Counted from the first letter of the stretch, positions 43,149-52,733 are shown. The stretch is 64,000 nt of DNA from Flammeovirgaceae bacterium UBA2371 (GCA_002345965.1 DDTF01000027.1:29575-93574); one strand, 5' to 3'. Notes: a model not told the origin generated them from the letters alone. Made by a program: numbers and translations.

Positions 43149-43502
43149 TTAATCCCATTTAAGTTCTGTATCAATTGTAGAGGTTTTGGCCTCTTCAGTA
43201 GATTCACGCGGTTGGTCAAACTGTTCAAAATCCACTTCAGGCATCAATTCGGTTTTTACGTGATTCACCGTGTTGTTGAGTGCCTCCACAAACTTGTTGA
43301 AGTCTTCTTTGTAGAGAAAAATCTTGTGCTTCTCATACGTAAATCCTTCATCGTCTTTGTTGTACCTCTTCTTACTTTCCGTAATGGTAAGGTAATAATC
43401 GTTTGATCGGGTGGCTTTTACATCAAAGAAGTAGGTGCGCTTTCCAGCCTTTACTTTCTCCGAATATATCTCATCCCTTCCGTTATTCTTATTCTCTTCC
43501 AC
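43149..43502 (-). CDS. DUF3276 (PUR-alpha-like) nucleic-acid-binding protein
   Basis: A 117-residue protein of the DUF3276 family, which is typical for Bacteroidota and has the Whirly-like fold of eukaryotic PUR-alpha. The block KVKAGKRTYFFDVKATRSND (about 17-36) and YLTITESKKRYNKDDEG are the nucleic-acid-binding strands, followed by KIFLYKEDFNKFVEALN. The C-terminal tail is acidic. The start is a GTG at 43502, since no ATG precedes the conserved region and the family opens with EENK-like sequence. It has its own terminator. A -7-like box (TAAGTTTG on the minus strand) lies at 43574-43581. Confidence 0.9.
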   Translation of the reverse strand: MEENKNNGRDEIYSEKVKAGKRTYFFDVKATRSNDYYLTITESKKRYNKDDEGFTYEKHKIFLYKEDFNKFVEALNNTVNHVKTELMPEVDFEQFDQPRESTEEAKTSTIDTELKWD

Positions 43503-43612
43503 AAATCTGGGTTTTAGTTGTTTCCTTTGAGGTAAATTGATCTAATCTAAGGTAGTATTTTATAAATTTATCACAAACTTAAGGCACCAAAAATGCCAAT
43601 AATGCGTTTTAT

Positions 43613-43620
43613 TATGTTTG
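43613..43620 (+). promoter_or_regulatory. Candidate -7 box of the DUF58 gene
   Basis: TATGTTTG is an exact TAnnTTTG match. An in-frame TTG at 43618 lies inside this box, which supports the later GTG at 43666 as the true start of the DUF58 protein. Confidence 0.4.
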
Positions 43621-43665
43621 TACAGACCCCTAATTAATCAGGTATATTTCTTATTTCCAAGGTAC

Positions 43666-44574
43666 GTGAAAATTAATTTCGACAATATAAAGCAGTCAGG
43701 CAACCTTGAATTGCTCGCCAGACAGCTTGTAGAAGGTTTTATTACTGGATTGCACAAATCTCCCTATCATGGGTTTTCAGTGGAATTTGCGGAGCACCGA
43801 CTCTACAATGAGGGGCAAAGTACACGTCATATCGATTGGAAGGTGTTTGCCAGAACCGACCGGCTTTATACCAAACAGTACGAAGAAGAGACCAATCTCA
43901 GGTGCCTTATAGCCATAGACTGTTCTTCGTCTATGTATTATCCCGCTAAAAGTCTGGCCAAATTCAAGTTTAGTATTTATGCTGCTTCTGCAATCAGCTA
44001 TCTATTGCACAAACAAAGGGATGCTGTGGGATTATGCCTTTTTTCAGATAAGATAGATGAATTTACACCTATCAAATCAACCCCTACCCACCTGGACAAG
44101 ATTTTTCAGCTACTTGAACGGGCTGCGGAACATGGTGCAAAAGAATCCAAGTCAACAAAAGTGGCCAATGTACTTCATGAAATAGCCGAGAAAACCCACA
44201 GAAGGTCCCTGGTGATTCTTTTCAGCGATATGTTTGATGGCGATGAAGATCCAAACGAAATATTCAAAGCGCTTCAGCATCTCAAGCACAATAAACATGA
44301 GGTATTGCTATTTCATGTAACTGACCACCAAACTGAATTGAATTTTGAGTTTGACGAGAGGCCTTATGAATTTGTAGATCTGGAAAGCAATGAGAAGATA
44401 AAGCTTAATCCGGGAGAAATCCGCGAACAGTTTACCAAACAGCTAACAGAATTTCATAAAGAGTTAAAACTCAAATGCAATCAACTTAAAATTGATTTTA
44501 TCTCTGCCGATACACAGACTGACTATTTTGAAGTATTACAAGCCTATCTGATCAAAAGGTCAAAAATGCGCTAA
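43666..44574 (+). CDS. DUF58 domain protein (von Willebrand factor A-like)
   Basis: About 302 residues from the GTG at 43666 (KINFDNIKQSGNLELLARQ follows), which is where family members begin. It contains the DUF58 core EFAEHRLYNEGQSTRHIDWKVFARTD followed by a VWA fold with the metal site DCSSSMYYP and LFSDMFDGDEDP. DUF58 proteins usually sit beside MoxR ATPases and M56 or DUF4159 genes and may act in assembly of envelope complexes. Here no MoxR gene is adjacent. It is soluble and ends directly against the convergent ferredoxin gene with no gap. Confidence 0.9.
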   Translation: MKINFDNIKQSGNLELLARQLVEGFITGLHKSPYHGFSVEFAEHRLYNEGQSTRHIDWKVFARTDRLYTKQYEEETNLRCLIAIDCSSSMYYPAKSLAKFKFSIYAASAISYLLHKQRDAVGLCLFSDKIDEFTPIKSTPTHLDKIFQLLERAAEHGAKESKSTKVANVLHEIAEKTHRRSLVILFSDMFDGDEDPNEIFKALQHLKHNKHEVLLFHVTDHQTELNFEFDERPYEFVDLESNEKIKLNPGEIREQFTKQLTEFHKELKLKCNQLKIDFISADTQTDYFEVLQAYLIKRSKMR

Positions 44575-44937
44575 TTAGCTTTGAAGCTCTTCATTGTGTA
44601 ACCACGCTTTCTTGGCAGCAAGTGTTTCTTTGGATTCCACCATATCAGGATCAGGCACGCAGCAATCTACTGGACAAACAGCTGCACATTGAGGCTCTTC
44701 ATGAAATCCGGTACATTCCGTGCATTTGCCCGACACTATATAGTAAAATTCATCAGACACCGGAGCCTGGTCTTTATTTGCATCTACTTTAGTACCATCT
44801 CCCAGCACCACTTCGCTGGAAAGCGCTGTGCCTCCTGCCCAATTCCACTCTACTCCACCTTCATATATCGCTGTGTTCGGACACTCAGGTTCGCACGCTC
44901 CACAATTGATACACTCATCAGTAATCTTTATAGCCAT
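44575..44937 (-). CDS. 4Fe-4S dicluster ferredoxin
   Basis: A 120-residue electron carrier with two four-iron clusters. The first has [11 protein letters not shown] with its partner proline ([10 protein letters not shown]) and the second [17 protein letters not shown] followed by PVDCCVPD. Between them lies an insert of about 30 residues ([18 protein letters not shown]...), known from the Bacteroidota ferredoxins of this type. It is divergent from the acyl-CoA reductase gene, from which its promoter is separated by one base. Pairing of these two genes is common in the phylum, but the electron partner has not been fixed by sequence. Confidence 0.93.
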   Translation of the reverse strand: MAIKITDECINCGACEPECPNTAIYEGGVEWNWAGGTALSSEVVLGDGTKVDANKDQAPVSDEFYYIVSGKCTECTGFHEEPQCAAVCPVDCCVPDPDMVESKETLAAKKAWLHNEELQS

Positions 44938-44940
44938 ACC

Positions 44941-44970
44941 TTTAAAAATCTATCTATTCGAGTAATTTTG
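44941..44970 (+). promoter_or_regulatory. Promoter candidate of the acyl-CoA reductase gene
   Basis: TAATTTTG (44963-44970) matches TAnnTTTG exactly, with a TTT at 44941-44943 spaced by 19 bp. The ATG is 67 bp downstream. It directly abuts the opposing ferredoxin promoter. Confidence 0.5.
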
Positions 44971-44971
44971 C

Positions 44972-45002
44972 CAAAAATACGATACAAATTACATCCATCA
45001 AA
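44972..45002 (-). promoter_or_regulatory. Promoter of the ferredoxin gene (textbook TTTG-N19-TAnnTTTG)
   Basis: On the minus strand TTTG (45002-44999) is followed after exactly 19 bp by TATTTTTG (44979-44972). This is the full Bacteroidota consensus. Transcription would begin about 30 nt before the ferredoxin ATG at 44937. Confidence 0.7.
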
Positions 45003-45037
45003 CAAGTTATTCACCACAAAAGTTTTGGGTTCTGCCG

Positions 45038-46051
45038 ATGAATTTAGATGAAAGAATTAGTGCATTTAGTGAATTGGGAAATCAACTAACTACACTTCCC
45101 GAAAGTGACTTGGCTGCATTGTCCAAGAAAGCGGAACAGAAAAACCCCTGGTTTACAAAACAAAATATTGCGTTGGCAATTGCAGGGATTGGTCAGTTCC
45201 TTTTAGCGGATAAATTAACAAAGTGGGTACAGAATTATCAACTCATTAGCGAAAACCCTAAAAAAATAGGAATAGCTATGGCAGGCAATATTCCTTTGGT
45301 TGGGTTTCACGATTATCTGTGTATCCTGATTGCAGGACATCACGCTCAAATTAAGCTTAGCACTCAGGATGATGAACTGTTGCCTTTTGTCCACAAATTG
45401 TTAGTTAACATTGACCCCAGATTTAAAGATTGTGTAACTTTTGAAGACAAGCTCCATCAATACCATGCAGCCATAGCTACAGGCAGTGACAACACAGGCC
45501 GGTATTTTTCCTATTACTTCAAAAATGTACCTCATATTATCCGCAAAAACAGGTCTTCTTGTGCTGTTCTCATAGGCGGAGAAACTGATGCTGAACTGAT
45601 GGAACTGGGGAACGATGTTTTCTCTTATTTTGGGTTGGGTTGCAGAAATGTTTCCAAACTTTACATACCGGAAGAATATGATCTCATACCCTTATTAAGA
45701 TTATGGGAAAAATTCGTTGACATCACTGATCACAATAAATACGCAAACAACTATAACTATCAACGCTCAATTCACCTGGTTAACCTTAAGCACTTTTATG
45801 ACAACGGTGCGCTCATTATGGTTGAAAGCGATAAATTGGTATCTCCTATCTCTGCTGTGTTTTATGAACGCTACACAGATCAGAAAGATCTAAAGCAACG
45901 CATCGCAGTTCATCAGGAAAAATTGCAGGTGGTGTTATCTGCCAAAGCATGGTTTGATGGAAGTATCGATTTTGGCAAAGCCCAAAAACCTGAAGTGTGG
46001 GACTATGCCGACAATGTAGATACTCTGAAGTTCCTGGCTGATCTCAAATAG
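45038..46051 (+). CDS. Acyl-CoA reductase (LuxC-like)
   Basis: A 337-residue protein of the LuxC-like acyl-CoA reductase family, which reduces acyl-CoA to aldehyde with NADPH through a thioester. The likely nucleophile is Cys202 in YFGLGCRNVSKLYIP. MAGNIPLVGFHDYLCILIAGHHAQIKLS (81-108) is the nucleotide-binding region. It is shorter than luminous-bacteria LuxC, as usual in non-luminous Bacteroidota, and no luxAB or luxDE genes are present. It converges on the giant adhesin gene with no gap and is divergent from the ferredoxin gene. Confidence 0.9.
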   Translation: MNLDERISAFSELGNQLTTLPESDLAALSKKAEQKNPWFTKQNIALAIAGIGQFLLADKLTKWVQNYQLISENPKKIGIAMAGNIPLVGFHDYLCILIAGHHAQIKLSTQDDELLPFVHKLLVNIDPRFKDCVTFEDKLHQYHAAIATGSDNTGRYFSYYFKNVPHIIRKNRSSCAVLIGGETDAELMELGNDVFSYFGLGCRNVSKLYIPEEYDLIPLLRLWEKFVDITDHNKYANNYNYQRSIHLVNLKHFYDNGALIMVESDKLVSPISAVFYERYTDQKDLKQRIAVHQEKLQVVLSAKAWFDGSIDFGKAQKPEVWDYADNVDTLKFLADLK

Positions 46052-49000
46052 TTACTTACCCCGTAACACTTCAACCCAGCCGGAGTAGCTTTGTCCTGCG
46101 GCATTGATGCGATAGAAGTACACGCCATCCGTCACATCACCACCATCCCAGTCATTCTGATAGTTTTTGGATGAATACACAGCTTTACCCCATCTATTGG
46201 TCACTATCACTTCAGTGGCATCAGGCATATTGCGAATAAAGAATACTTCATTAACCCCATCACCATTAGGAGTAAATATATTGGGGATCATCAGGCTATT
46301 ATCAACTCCTATGGTTACCTGATAATCTTTGCGGCAACCCAGACCATCTCGAAGCGAAAGCAAATATACGCCTGCATATAAATTAGGTGCGCCAAATTCT
46401 ACTTTAAGGTTTAGGGGATTTCGGGTGGCTGTTGTAAAATCCTGAGCAAATACCTGCCCTGGAAATACGGGCTGAGTTAATTCCAATCGAACCTCATAAG
46501 GTTCTTCAAGGCTTTCACTTATGCCTACCAACATGGAACCCGTTGGAAGGTCAGGAACTGAAATTTTCTTGTTTACATACAGCGTATCAAGATTGGCTGC
46601 GGGACTGGTTACAGTAAATGGTTTGCGTGCTGATTGAACAGGACTTGGACAAGATGTCGTTAGCGATTGATCTTGTGAAAGTTTTATTTCGAAATCTCCC
46701 GTACCAAAACCGGAAATAGTTACAGCTCCAAGTGACTGAAGTTGTGTAATAGAACCTACAGATACTACGGCCCCTAATTGCGTTACTTCGTAGGTGTAAT
46801 CTGCCATATCTGAGCCGTTGATGTTTGTCAACACCACTCCCCCTGCACTTCCAAAACAGTTAACGCTATTAGGTGCTACGGTAAAGTCAACCACATCAGG
46901 ACCTAACAACACAGTAACCTGACCAGTTTTAACACAACTGGGATCTCCATATTCAATGGTATAATTATAAGTACCAACAGCTAAGCCAGTAAATAGAGGG
47001 TCGTTAAAATTAGTTTGAGATACTCCCAAATTAGTTGCCGAAATACCTACAATATCTATTCGAACGCCTGTATTGTTGATTGTAGGTGTTGCAGGGTTGA
47101 TGTTGAACAAAATAGAACCAGCGGTAGGAGAACATATCGCGGCACTTGGTACTGGTGTAATCACTACTGTGGCACAGTTTCCTGTTGGTCCACCACAAAG
47201 TGCATCTGTGGCTGACCGTACTGCTACCTGTACAGTAGAAGAAGCCAGGCAACCTCCCAAATTGTAAGAGACATTGATCGACACAGTTGAACCTGCCGAA
47301 CCCGATGGGTCAAATTGAGTTCCAGTCACTCCTGTCCCTGTAAAGGTAAATACACCACCTGCTGGGCTAGGCGTTACCAATGCAGCCAGATTCACAGGGC
47401 CAGAACCAGGACATACCACAGTGGAGTTGTCGACCGTTAAAGAAACATTCGGAACTACATTGATGTCAAACGCCTCAGTAGGCGCTATACAACCGCCTGC
47501 GTTGTAGTCAACCGTGATATTTATTGCGCCACTTAATCCACTTGGATCAAAATTGGAACCCGTTACTCCGCTTCCTGCAAAAGTGAATGCCCCACCACCA
47601 GGATTTCCACTTACCAAAGTATTGAGGTCTATGATTCCCGATGATTCGCAAGCTGAAGCCGATGTAGGGACCGTAATGGTGGCACTGTTCACCACATCGA
47701 TATCAAAAGTGGTAGCAGTGGAACATGTGCCTGAAGTGTAACCAACCGAGATGGTAACCGTTGTGCCGCCTAAACCAGAGGGACTAAAATTAGGATCAGT
47801 AACTCCAGTTCCTGAAAAAGTAAACGTACCTCCAGCGGGTGTAGCACTGACTAATGTTGTTAAATCGATCGGGCCTGCCGCTTCGCAAATCTGAACAGGT
47901 GGAGGTGGTAAATTAATGGTGGCTCCATTGGTAACATCCACCGTTACTTGAGCTGCAGGTGTATCACCACAGGCATACACAGCGGTAACATAGAAACTGG
48001 TCAACCCAACTGTGGTCATATCCAATTGTGCTGCAGCGGGTGTATAATTAGCACCGGTAAATATTGGAGGGTTAGTCAAGGCGGCATCGGTGTACCATTT
48101 GTAGTCGATCGCCCCAGCACTGGACGCATTCAATGTGGGTGCAGGTGAATTTACACAAAGAGAGATTGGGGAGGTAACTGTAGGCGGAGGTGAAGCACTA
48201 TAGTTAAAATCAACTCTGGAAAAACCTCCGCGATCGAAATATTCCAATACCAAATTATGCGTGCCTGCTGTGAGGCATACAGGGTTTGAGTTGTAAGTTG
48301 TGAATGCATGTGTACTGAATGCTCCCGCTGGTAATACACTCACGCCATCTACAAGGAGACGCACGCCATCATCTGCACCAACCGTAAAGGTATAAACACC
48401 AGCAGCAAATGTTTTAGTCATTCGGAAACGAATGCTATAATCGTTGAGGTATGAGCCGCAAATATTAGGTCCTGCTACCGGAACAGTATTGGAAAGGTTA
48501 AGGTTAAAGACGTCAGTTGTTGTATTGTAACTTGAAAAGGCACTTATCCCTGCAATTTCTGTTTCAGTCAGGAACCCTCTGTACTTCGCATTATTAAAAT
48601 CAATATTGGTTGCTGGTGGCGCTGGACTGCCACTGTCATCGTAAACATAGGCCCGCCAGGTTTCATTTCCGAAGGTTGCAGGATTGCCCGCAATTGGACT
48701 CATTGTTATGGTAGCTGAACCACTTACCGTACCTGCCCCACATCTGGTGTCTGTGACTGAAACAAGGGAATAGGTAGTGTTAATAACCGGTGAAACGGAA
48801 AAAGTATGTGGTGAGGCTGCAATTCCGTTGATCGCAATGGGTGCTCCACCATCCGAATACTGAATGTTCCATGGGCCAACCCCTGTGAGCGTAATGGTAA
48901 TGGTTGAGCTCTGTCCTGTACACACTGTAGCGTCTCCAGAAATCGTTGCTGTGGCAACATCAAACAAATCAACAGTAACTACAGCAGAAACCGGATTACA

Positions 49001-52000
49001 ACCCGTGGCTGTGATCGTATACTGAAATTGGTAAGAAGCACCAGGGATTCCGGTAAAGTTCACATTATTACCTGTGATGGGTGCTCCGCTTGCTGTTAAT
49101 TCCGTCCACACACCACCTCCATCAGGTACGCCACCAAGGCTGGCAAACAAATCAAATGAGGCATTTGAATTACATGTATTTACAGTATTGTTCAAACCAG
49201 GATTGGGGGGATTACTTACGATAACGGTAACTACCGCTGTTGCATCTGCACATGGGGCTGCGCTAACTCTGTATTCAAAATCATATGATCCCGGAGGTAT
49301 ACCCGTAAGGTTAACATTATTTCCTGTTATCGGTGCACCACTTGCGGTAAGTTCGGTCCAGGTACCACCTGCATCAGGTGTGCCTGCAAGGCTTGTCAAT
49401 AAATTGAAGGCTGCATTGTTATTACATGCACTCACTGTATTGTTGCCACCCGCATTGGGTGCTGTTACTACATTCACCGTAACTACAGCTGTAGCATTAG
49501 CGCAAGGCGCTGTTCCTGTTACTGTGTATTGGAATGTATAAGCTCCTGCTGCGGCTCCAGCAAGGTCCACATTGTTTCCTGTGATGGTACGGGCGGCTCC
49601 GGTGAGTTGTGTCCAGGTGCCTCCTCCATCAGGAGTTCCTGACAGGCTGGTAAATAAATTAAACGCGCCATCGTTGTTACACGCACTTACTGTATTGTCT
49701 GATCCAGCATTGGGTGCTGTTACTACGTTCACCGTAACTACAGCTGTAGCATCTGCACATGGCGCAATGCCTGTAACTGTATATCTAAAAGTATAAGCTC
49801 CGGCAGTAGCTCCTGCCATGTCCACATTGTTTCCTGTGATAGTTCGGGCGGCTCCGGTGAGTTGTGTCCAGGTGCCTCCTGCATCAGGTGTGCCTGCAAG
49901 ACTAGTAAATAAATTAAATGCGCCATCATTGTTGCACGCACTTACTGTATTGTCTGATCCAGCATTGGGTGCTGTTACTACGTTCACCGTAACTACAGCT
50001 GTAGCATCTGCACATGGCGCAATGCCTGTAACTGTATATCTAAAAGTATAAGCTCCGGCAGTAGCTCCGGCCATGTCCACGTTGTTGCCTGTGATGGTAC
50101 GGGCGGCTCCGGTGAGTTGTGTCCAGGTGCCTCCTCCATCAGGTGTTCCTGACAGGCTGGTAAATAAATCAAATGCGCCATTGTTGTTACACGCACTCAC
50201 CGTGTTGTCTGCTCCTGCATTGGGGGCTGTTACCACGTTCACTGTAACTACTGCGGTGGCATCTGCACATGGCGCAGTGCCTGTAACTGTATATCTAAAA
50301 GTGTAAGCTCCTGCTGTAGCTCCGGCAAGGTCCACATTATTTCCTGTAATGGTTCGGGCGGCTCCAGTGAGTTGTGTCCAGGTGCCTCCAGCATCAGGAG
50401 TTCCTGACAGGCTGGTAAATAAATTAAATGCGCCATTGTTGTTGCACGCACTCACAGTGTTGTCCGCGCCTGCATTAGGTGCTGTTACCACGTTCACAGT
50501 AACAACTGCAGTGGCATCTGCACAGGGCGCAGTACCTGTAACTGTATATCTAAAAGTATAAGCTCCGGCAGTAGCTCCTGCCATGTCCACATTGTCGCCT
50601 GTGATGGTTCGGGCGGCTCCGGTGAGTTGCGACCAGGTTCCTCCTGCATCAGGAGTTCCTGACAGGCTGGTGAATAAATTAAATGCGCCATTGTTGTTGC
50701 ACGCACTCACAGTGTTGTCTGCTCCAGCATTGGGGGCTGTAACTACGTTCACAGTAACTACAGCTGTAGCATTAGCACAAGGCGCTGTACCTGTTACTGT
50801 GTATTGGAAGGTATAAGCTCCGGCAGTAGCTCCTGCCATGTCCACATTGTTTCCTGTGATGGTACGGGCGGCTCCGGTGAGTTGTGTCCAGGTGCCTCCT
50901 GCATCAGGTGTGCCTGCCAGACTGGTAAATAAATTAAATGCGCCATTGTTGTTGCAAGCACTTACGGTGTTGTCTGCTCCTGCATTGGGGGCTGTAACTA
51001 CGTTCACTGTAACTACGGCTGTAGCATTAGCACAAGGCGCTGTACCTGTTACTGTGTATTGAAACGTGTAAGCTCCTGCTGTAGCTCCGGCAAGGTCAAC
51101 ATTGTTTCCTGTAATGGTACGGGCGGCTCCGGTGAGTTGTGTCCAGGTGCCTCCCGCATCAGGAGTTCCTGACAAGCTGGTAAATAAATTAAATGCACCA
51201 TTGTTGTTACACGCACTTACGGTGTTGTCTGCTCCTGCATTGGGGGCCGTTACCACGTTCACCGTAACTACTGCGGTGGCATCTGGACATGGAGCAACTG
51301 TTGCTCTGTATTCGAATGTGTAAGCCCCAGCAGACGCACCAACCATATCTACGTTATTGCCAGTAATTGTTCTTGCCGATGCTCCTGTAAGCTGTGTCCA
51401 GGTGCCTCCTGCATCGGGTGTACCCGCCAGGCTTGTAAATAAATTGAAGGCTGCATTGTTGTTACATGCACTTACAGTATTGTCTGCTCCTGCATTGGGG
51501 CCCACCGGAACTACGATATTTAGAATATCGATAGTGCAACCCAACGCATCTTCAATAGTCACATTATAATTTCCAGCATTTAAATTGATGGGATCTTCAA
51601 CGGTATTTGGAATCGCTGTGGGACCGGTCCATGTATAAATATAGTTTGGCGGACCACCACCGAGTGGTGTACCACCAGAAACGTCCAGGCTAATTGTGCC
51701 TGTTCCCGGAGTACAGGCTGGTGTAATTGTGTTTACCGATCCATTGATCTGAGTGGGTTCCGCGACTTGAATATTGGTTAATGTCTTGTTCCGACAGGTT
51801 AGCACGCCACCAGTAGACCTCACATTAATCCGATACTCGCTGCCGGGATCAAAAGCATTACTTGGAATTCCAAAAGCCTCAGCACCTGCAATGTTTAGCG
51901 ATCCATTTCCAGGTGTGAATATGATATTGGTAAAAGAAACATCATCATGAAAGGCTAACTGCGTGAGCCCTCCTCCACTATCCTGAAAAAACAATTCGAT

Positions 52001-52192
52001 GTCCCAAGGGGGTTGTGCATTGGGTATGTTTCCTGCAGTGATATTTAAACTGATCTGTCCGTCATTGCCACTGAAACAACTGGTGCTGGTAGTTGAGGCC
52101 GAGATGGACAAGCATCCTGGTTGCGCCATCAATTGGGTATGGCTGAAGATCAACCCGGAAATCAGTATAATAAAATTGACTAATCGTTTCAT
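46052..52192 (-). CDS. Giant repeat adhesin with gliding-motility-associated T9SS type B C-terminal domain
   Basis: About 2046 residues from the ATG at 52192 (a TTG eight codons earlier would precede the signal). Signal peptide: MKRLVNFIILISGLIFSHT and on to LMAQ. Residues 1-230 have cysteine-bearing SprB-like units. Ten tandem repeats of 84-85 residues follow (about 231-1078), each with TVSACNNN, GTPDAGGTW, ITGNNV and ATAVVTVNV. A PA14-like domain (about 1170-1340) carries DDGVRLLVDGV. Three Ig-like units of about 75 residues (about 1430-1665) have FTGTGVT-like cores. The last 80 residues, PNIFTPNGDGVNEVF to the end, are the CHU_C type B sorting domain. It is secreted to the surface by T9SS and probably adheres to surfaces or glycans. 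The small exported protein gene precedes it by 4 bp. Confidence 0.92.
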   Translation of the reverse strand: MKRLVNFIILISGLIFSHTQLMAQPGCLSISASTTSTSCFSGNDGQISLNITAGNIPNAQPPWDIELFFQDSGGGLTQLAFHDDVSFTNIIFTPGNGSLNIAGAEAFGIPSNAFDPGSEYRINVRSTGGVLTCRNKTLTNIQVAEPTQINGSVNTITPACTPGTGTISLDVSGGTPLGGGPPNYIYTWTGPTAIPNTVEDPINLNAGNYNVTIEDALGCTIDILNIVVPVGPNAGADNTVSACNNNAAFNLFTSLAGTPDAGGTWTQLTGASARTITGNNVDMVGASAGAYTFEYRATVAPCPDATAVVTVNVVTAPNAGADNTVSACNNNGAFNLFTSLSGTPDAGGTWTQLTGAARTITGNNVDLAGATAGAYTFQYTVTGTAPCANATAVVTVNVVTAPNAGADNTVSACNNNGAFNLFTSLAGTPDAGGTWTQLTGAARTITGNNVDMAGATAGAYTFQYTVTGTAPCANATAVVTVNVVTAPNAGADNTVSACNNNGAFNLFTSLSGTPDAGGTWSQLTGAARTITGDNVDMAGATAGAYTFRYTVTGTAPCADATAVVTVNVVTAPNAGADNTVSACNNNGAFNLFTSLSGTPDAGGTWTQLTGAARTITGNNVDLAGATAGAYTFRYTVTGTAPCADATAVVTVNVVTAPNAGADNTVSACNNNGAFDLFTSLSGTPDGGGTWTQLTGAARTITGNNVDMAGATAGAYTFRYTVTGIAPCADATAVVTVNVVTAPNAGSDNTVSACNNDGAFNLFTSLAGTPDAGGTWTQLTGAARTITGNNVDMAGATAGAYTFRYTVTGIAPCADATAVVTVNVVTAPNAGSDNTVSACNNDGAFNLFTSLSGTPDGGGTWTQLTGAARTITGNNVDLAGAAAGAYTFQYTVTGTAPCANATAVVTVNVVTAPNAGGNNTVSACNNNAAFNLLTSLAGTPDAGGTWTELTASGAPITGNNVNLTGIPPGSYDFEYRVSAAPCADATAVVTVIVSNPPNPGLNNTVNTCNSNASFDLFASLGGVPDGGGVWTELTASGAPITGNNVNFTGIPGASYQFQYTITATGCNPVSAVVTVDLFDVATATISGDATVCTGQSSTITITLTGVGPWNIQYSDGGAPIAINGIAASPHTFSVSPVINTTYSLVSVTDTRCGAGTVSGSATITMSPIAGNPATFGNETWRAYVYDDSGSPAPPATNIDFNNAKYRGFLTETEIAGISAFSSYNTTTDVFNLNLSNTVPVAGPNICGSYLNDYSIRFRMTKTFAAGVYTFTVGADDGVRLLVDGVSVLPAGAFSTHAFTTYNSNPVCLTAGTHNLVLEYFDRGGFSRVDFNYSASPPPTVTSPISLCVNSPAPTLNASSAGAIDYKWYTDAALTNPPIFTGANYTPAAAQLDMTTVGLTSFYVTAVYACGDTPAAQVTVDVTNGATINLPPPPVQICEAAGPIDLTTLVSATPAGGTFTFSGTGVTDPNFSPSGLGGTTVTISVGYTSGTCSTATTFDIDVVNSATITVPTSASACESSGIIDLNTLVSGNPGGGAFTFAGSGVTGSNFDPSGLSGAINITVDYNAGGCIAPTEAFDINVVPNVSLTVDNSTVVCPGSGPVNLAALVTPSPAGGVFTFTGTGVTGTQFDPSGSAGSTVSINVSYNLGGCLASSTVQVAVRSATDALCGGPTGNCATVVITPVPSAAICSPTAGSILFNINPATPTINNTGVRIDIVGISATNLGVSQTNFNDPLFTGLAVGTYNYTIEYGDPSCVKTGQVTVLLGPDVVDFTVAPNSVNCFGSAGGVVLTNINGSDMADYTYEVTQLGAVVSVGSITQLQSLGAVTISGFGTGDFEIKLSQDQSLTTSCPSPVQSARKPFTVTSPAANLDTLYVNKKISVPDLPTGSMLVGISESLEEPYEVRLELTQPVFPGQVFAQDFTTATRNPLNLKVEFGAPNLYAGVYLLSLRDGLGCRKDYQVTIGVDNSLMIPNIFTPNGDGVNEVFFIRNMPDATEVIVTNRWGKAVYSSKNYQNDWDGGDVTDGVYFYRINAAGQSYSGWVEVLRGK
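48959..51499 (-). repeat. Ten in-frame tandem repeats of 255 bp inside the adhesin gene
   Basis: Units begin at 51499, 51244, 50989, 50734, 50479, 50224, 49969, 49714, 49459 and 49207 (minus strand). The spacing is exactly 255 bp except for one 252-bp unit. Units 2-8 are nearly identical in protein and differ mostly at silent or few positions; units 1, 9 and 10 at the edges are more diverged. This is the pattern of repeat growth and homogenisation by recombination. Confidence 0.95.
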
Positions 52193-52196
52193 AGAC

Positions 52197-52562
52197 CTAT
52201 CGATTAGCAAATTCAATTTCTAACACTTTTCTTTTGCAGAGGAAAGCCCCTTCGTCTTCAAATTCAACAACTACTCTGTATATTTCTTCCTGGGCCAACC
52301 TTAGGTTTTTGAAGCTGAAATTCTTCGTGCCTGATCCCGTAAATGACTCAATTTTTGACTCACTCGTACCTGTTATTTGTACAAGTTGTCCCGTAAACAC
52401 ACCTGATGCGACCACACTCAAATCAAATGAACCCGACTGGTCACTATTAACTTTTATTGCCTTAGCACTCACCTGCTGCTTGCACTGACTCAAAACCTGC
52501 CCTGGATAAAGACAAAAAATAAAAAGTAAAAGCGTGATTATTAAAGCACTATAGGATCTCAT
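52197..52562 (-). CDS. Small exported protein upstream of the adhesin
   Basis: A 121-residue protein with a Sec signal peptide (SALIITLLLFIFCLYPGQVLSQ). The mature 95 residues are beta-rich with two cysteines (CKQQVSAKAI and AFLCKRKVLEIEF) that could form a disulfide bond. No family is recognised. Its stop is 4 bp before the adhesin ATG, so both are made from one message, and it may help the adhesin fold, attach or be exported. The 171-bp region upstream (52563-52733) has AT-rich sequence with no clear promoter match. Confidence 0.72.
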   Translation of the reverse strand: MRSYSALIITLLLFIFCLYPGQVLSQCKQQVSAKAIKVNSDQSGSFDLSVVASGVFTGQLVQITGTSESKIESFTGSGTKNFSFKNLRLAQEEIYRVVVEFEDEGAFLCKRKVLEIEFANR

Positions 52563-52733
52563 CTTAAAAAATAATTACAAAAAATTAAGCAATAATAAAT
52601 ATCCTTCAAAAAAGTATAGTAACCCTATGTTAATAAGTAAAGATGTGGAAAACCATCTGCCATGCCATCGAAAAAATCAATATTACCCAATTCAGGTAAG
52701 ATTTAGCTTAAAAAATGCCTTTTTAGTACTTTT

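Noticed and set aside
45038..46051. A bioluminescence (lux) locus suggested by the LuxC-like gene
   Set aside because: No luciferase or fatty-acid reductase partners are present, and LuxC-like reductases beside ferredoxin are common in non-luminous Bacteroidota.
48959..51499. Regular direct repeats that could be mistaken for a CRISPR array near cas6
   Set aside because: The period is 255 bp, the repeats are in frame within a 6-kb coding sequence, and there are no unique spacers. It is protein repeat DNA 7 kb from cas6.
49074..51569. A series of open frames on the plus strand opposite the adhesin repeats, at 255-bp spacing
   Set aside because: They are mirror images of the repeat units, share the same period, and have no domain or start signal of their own.
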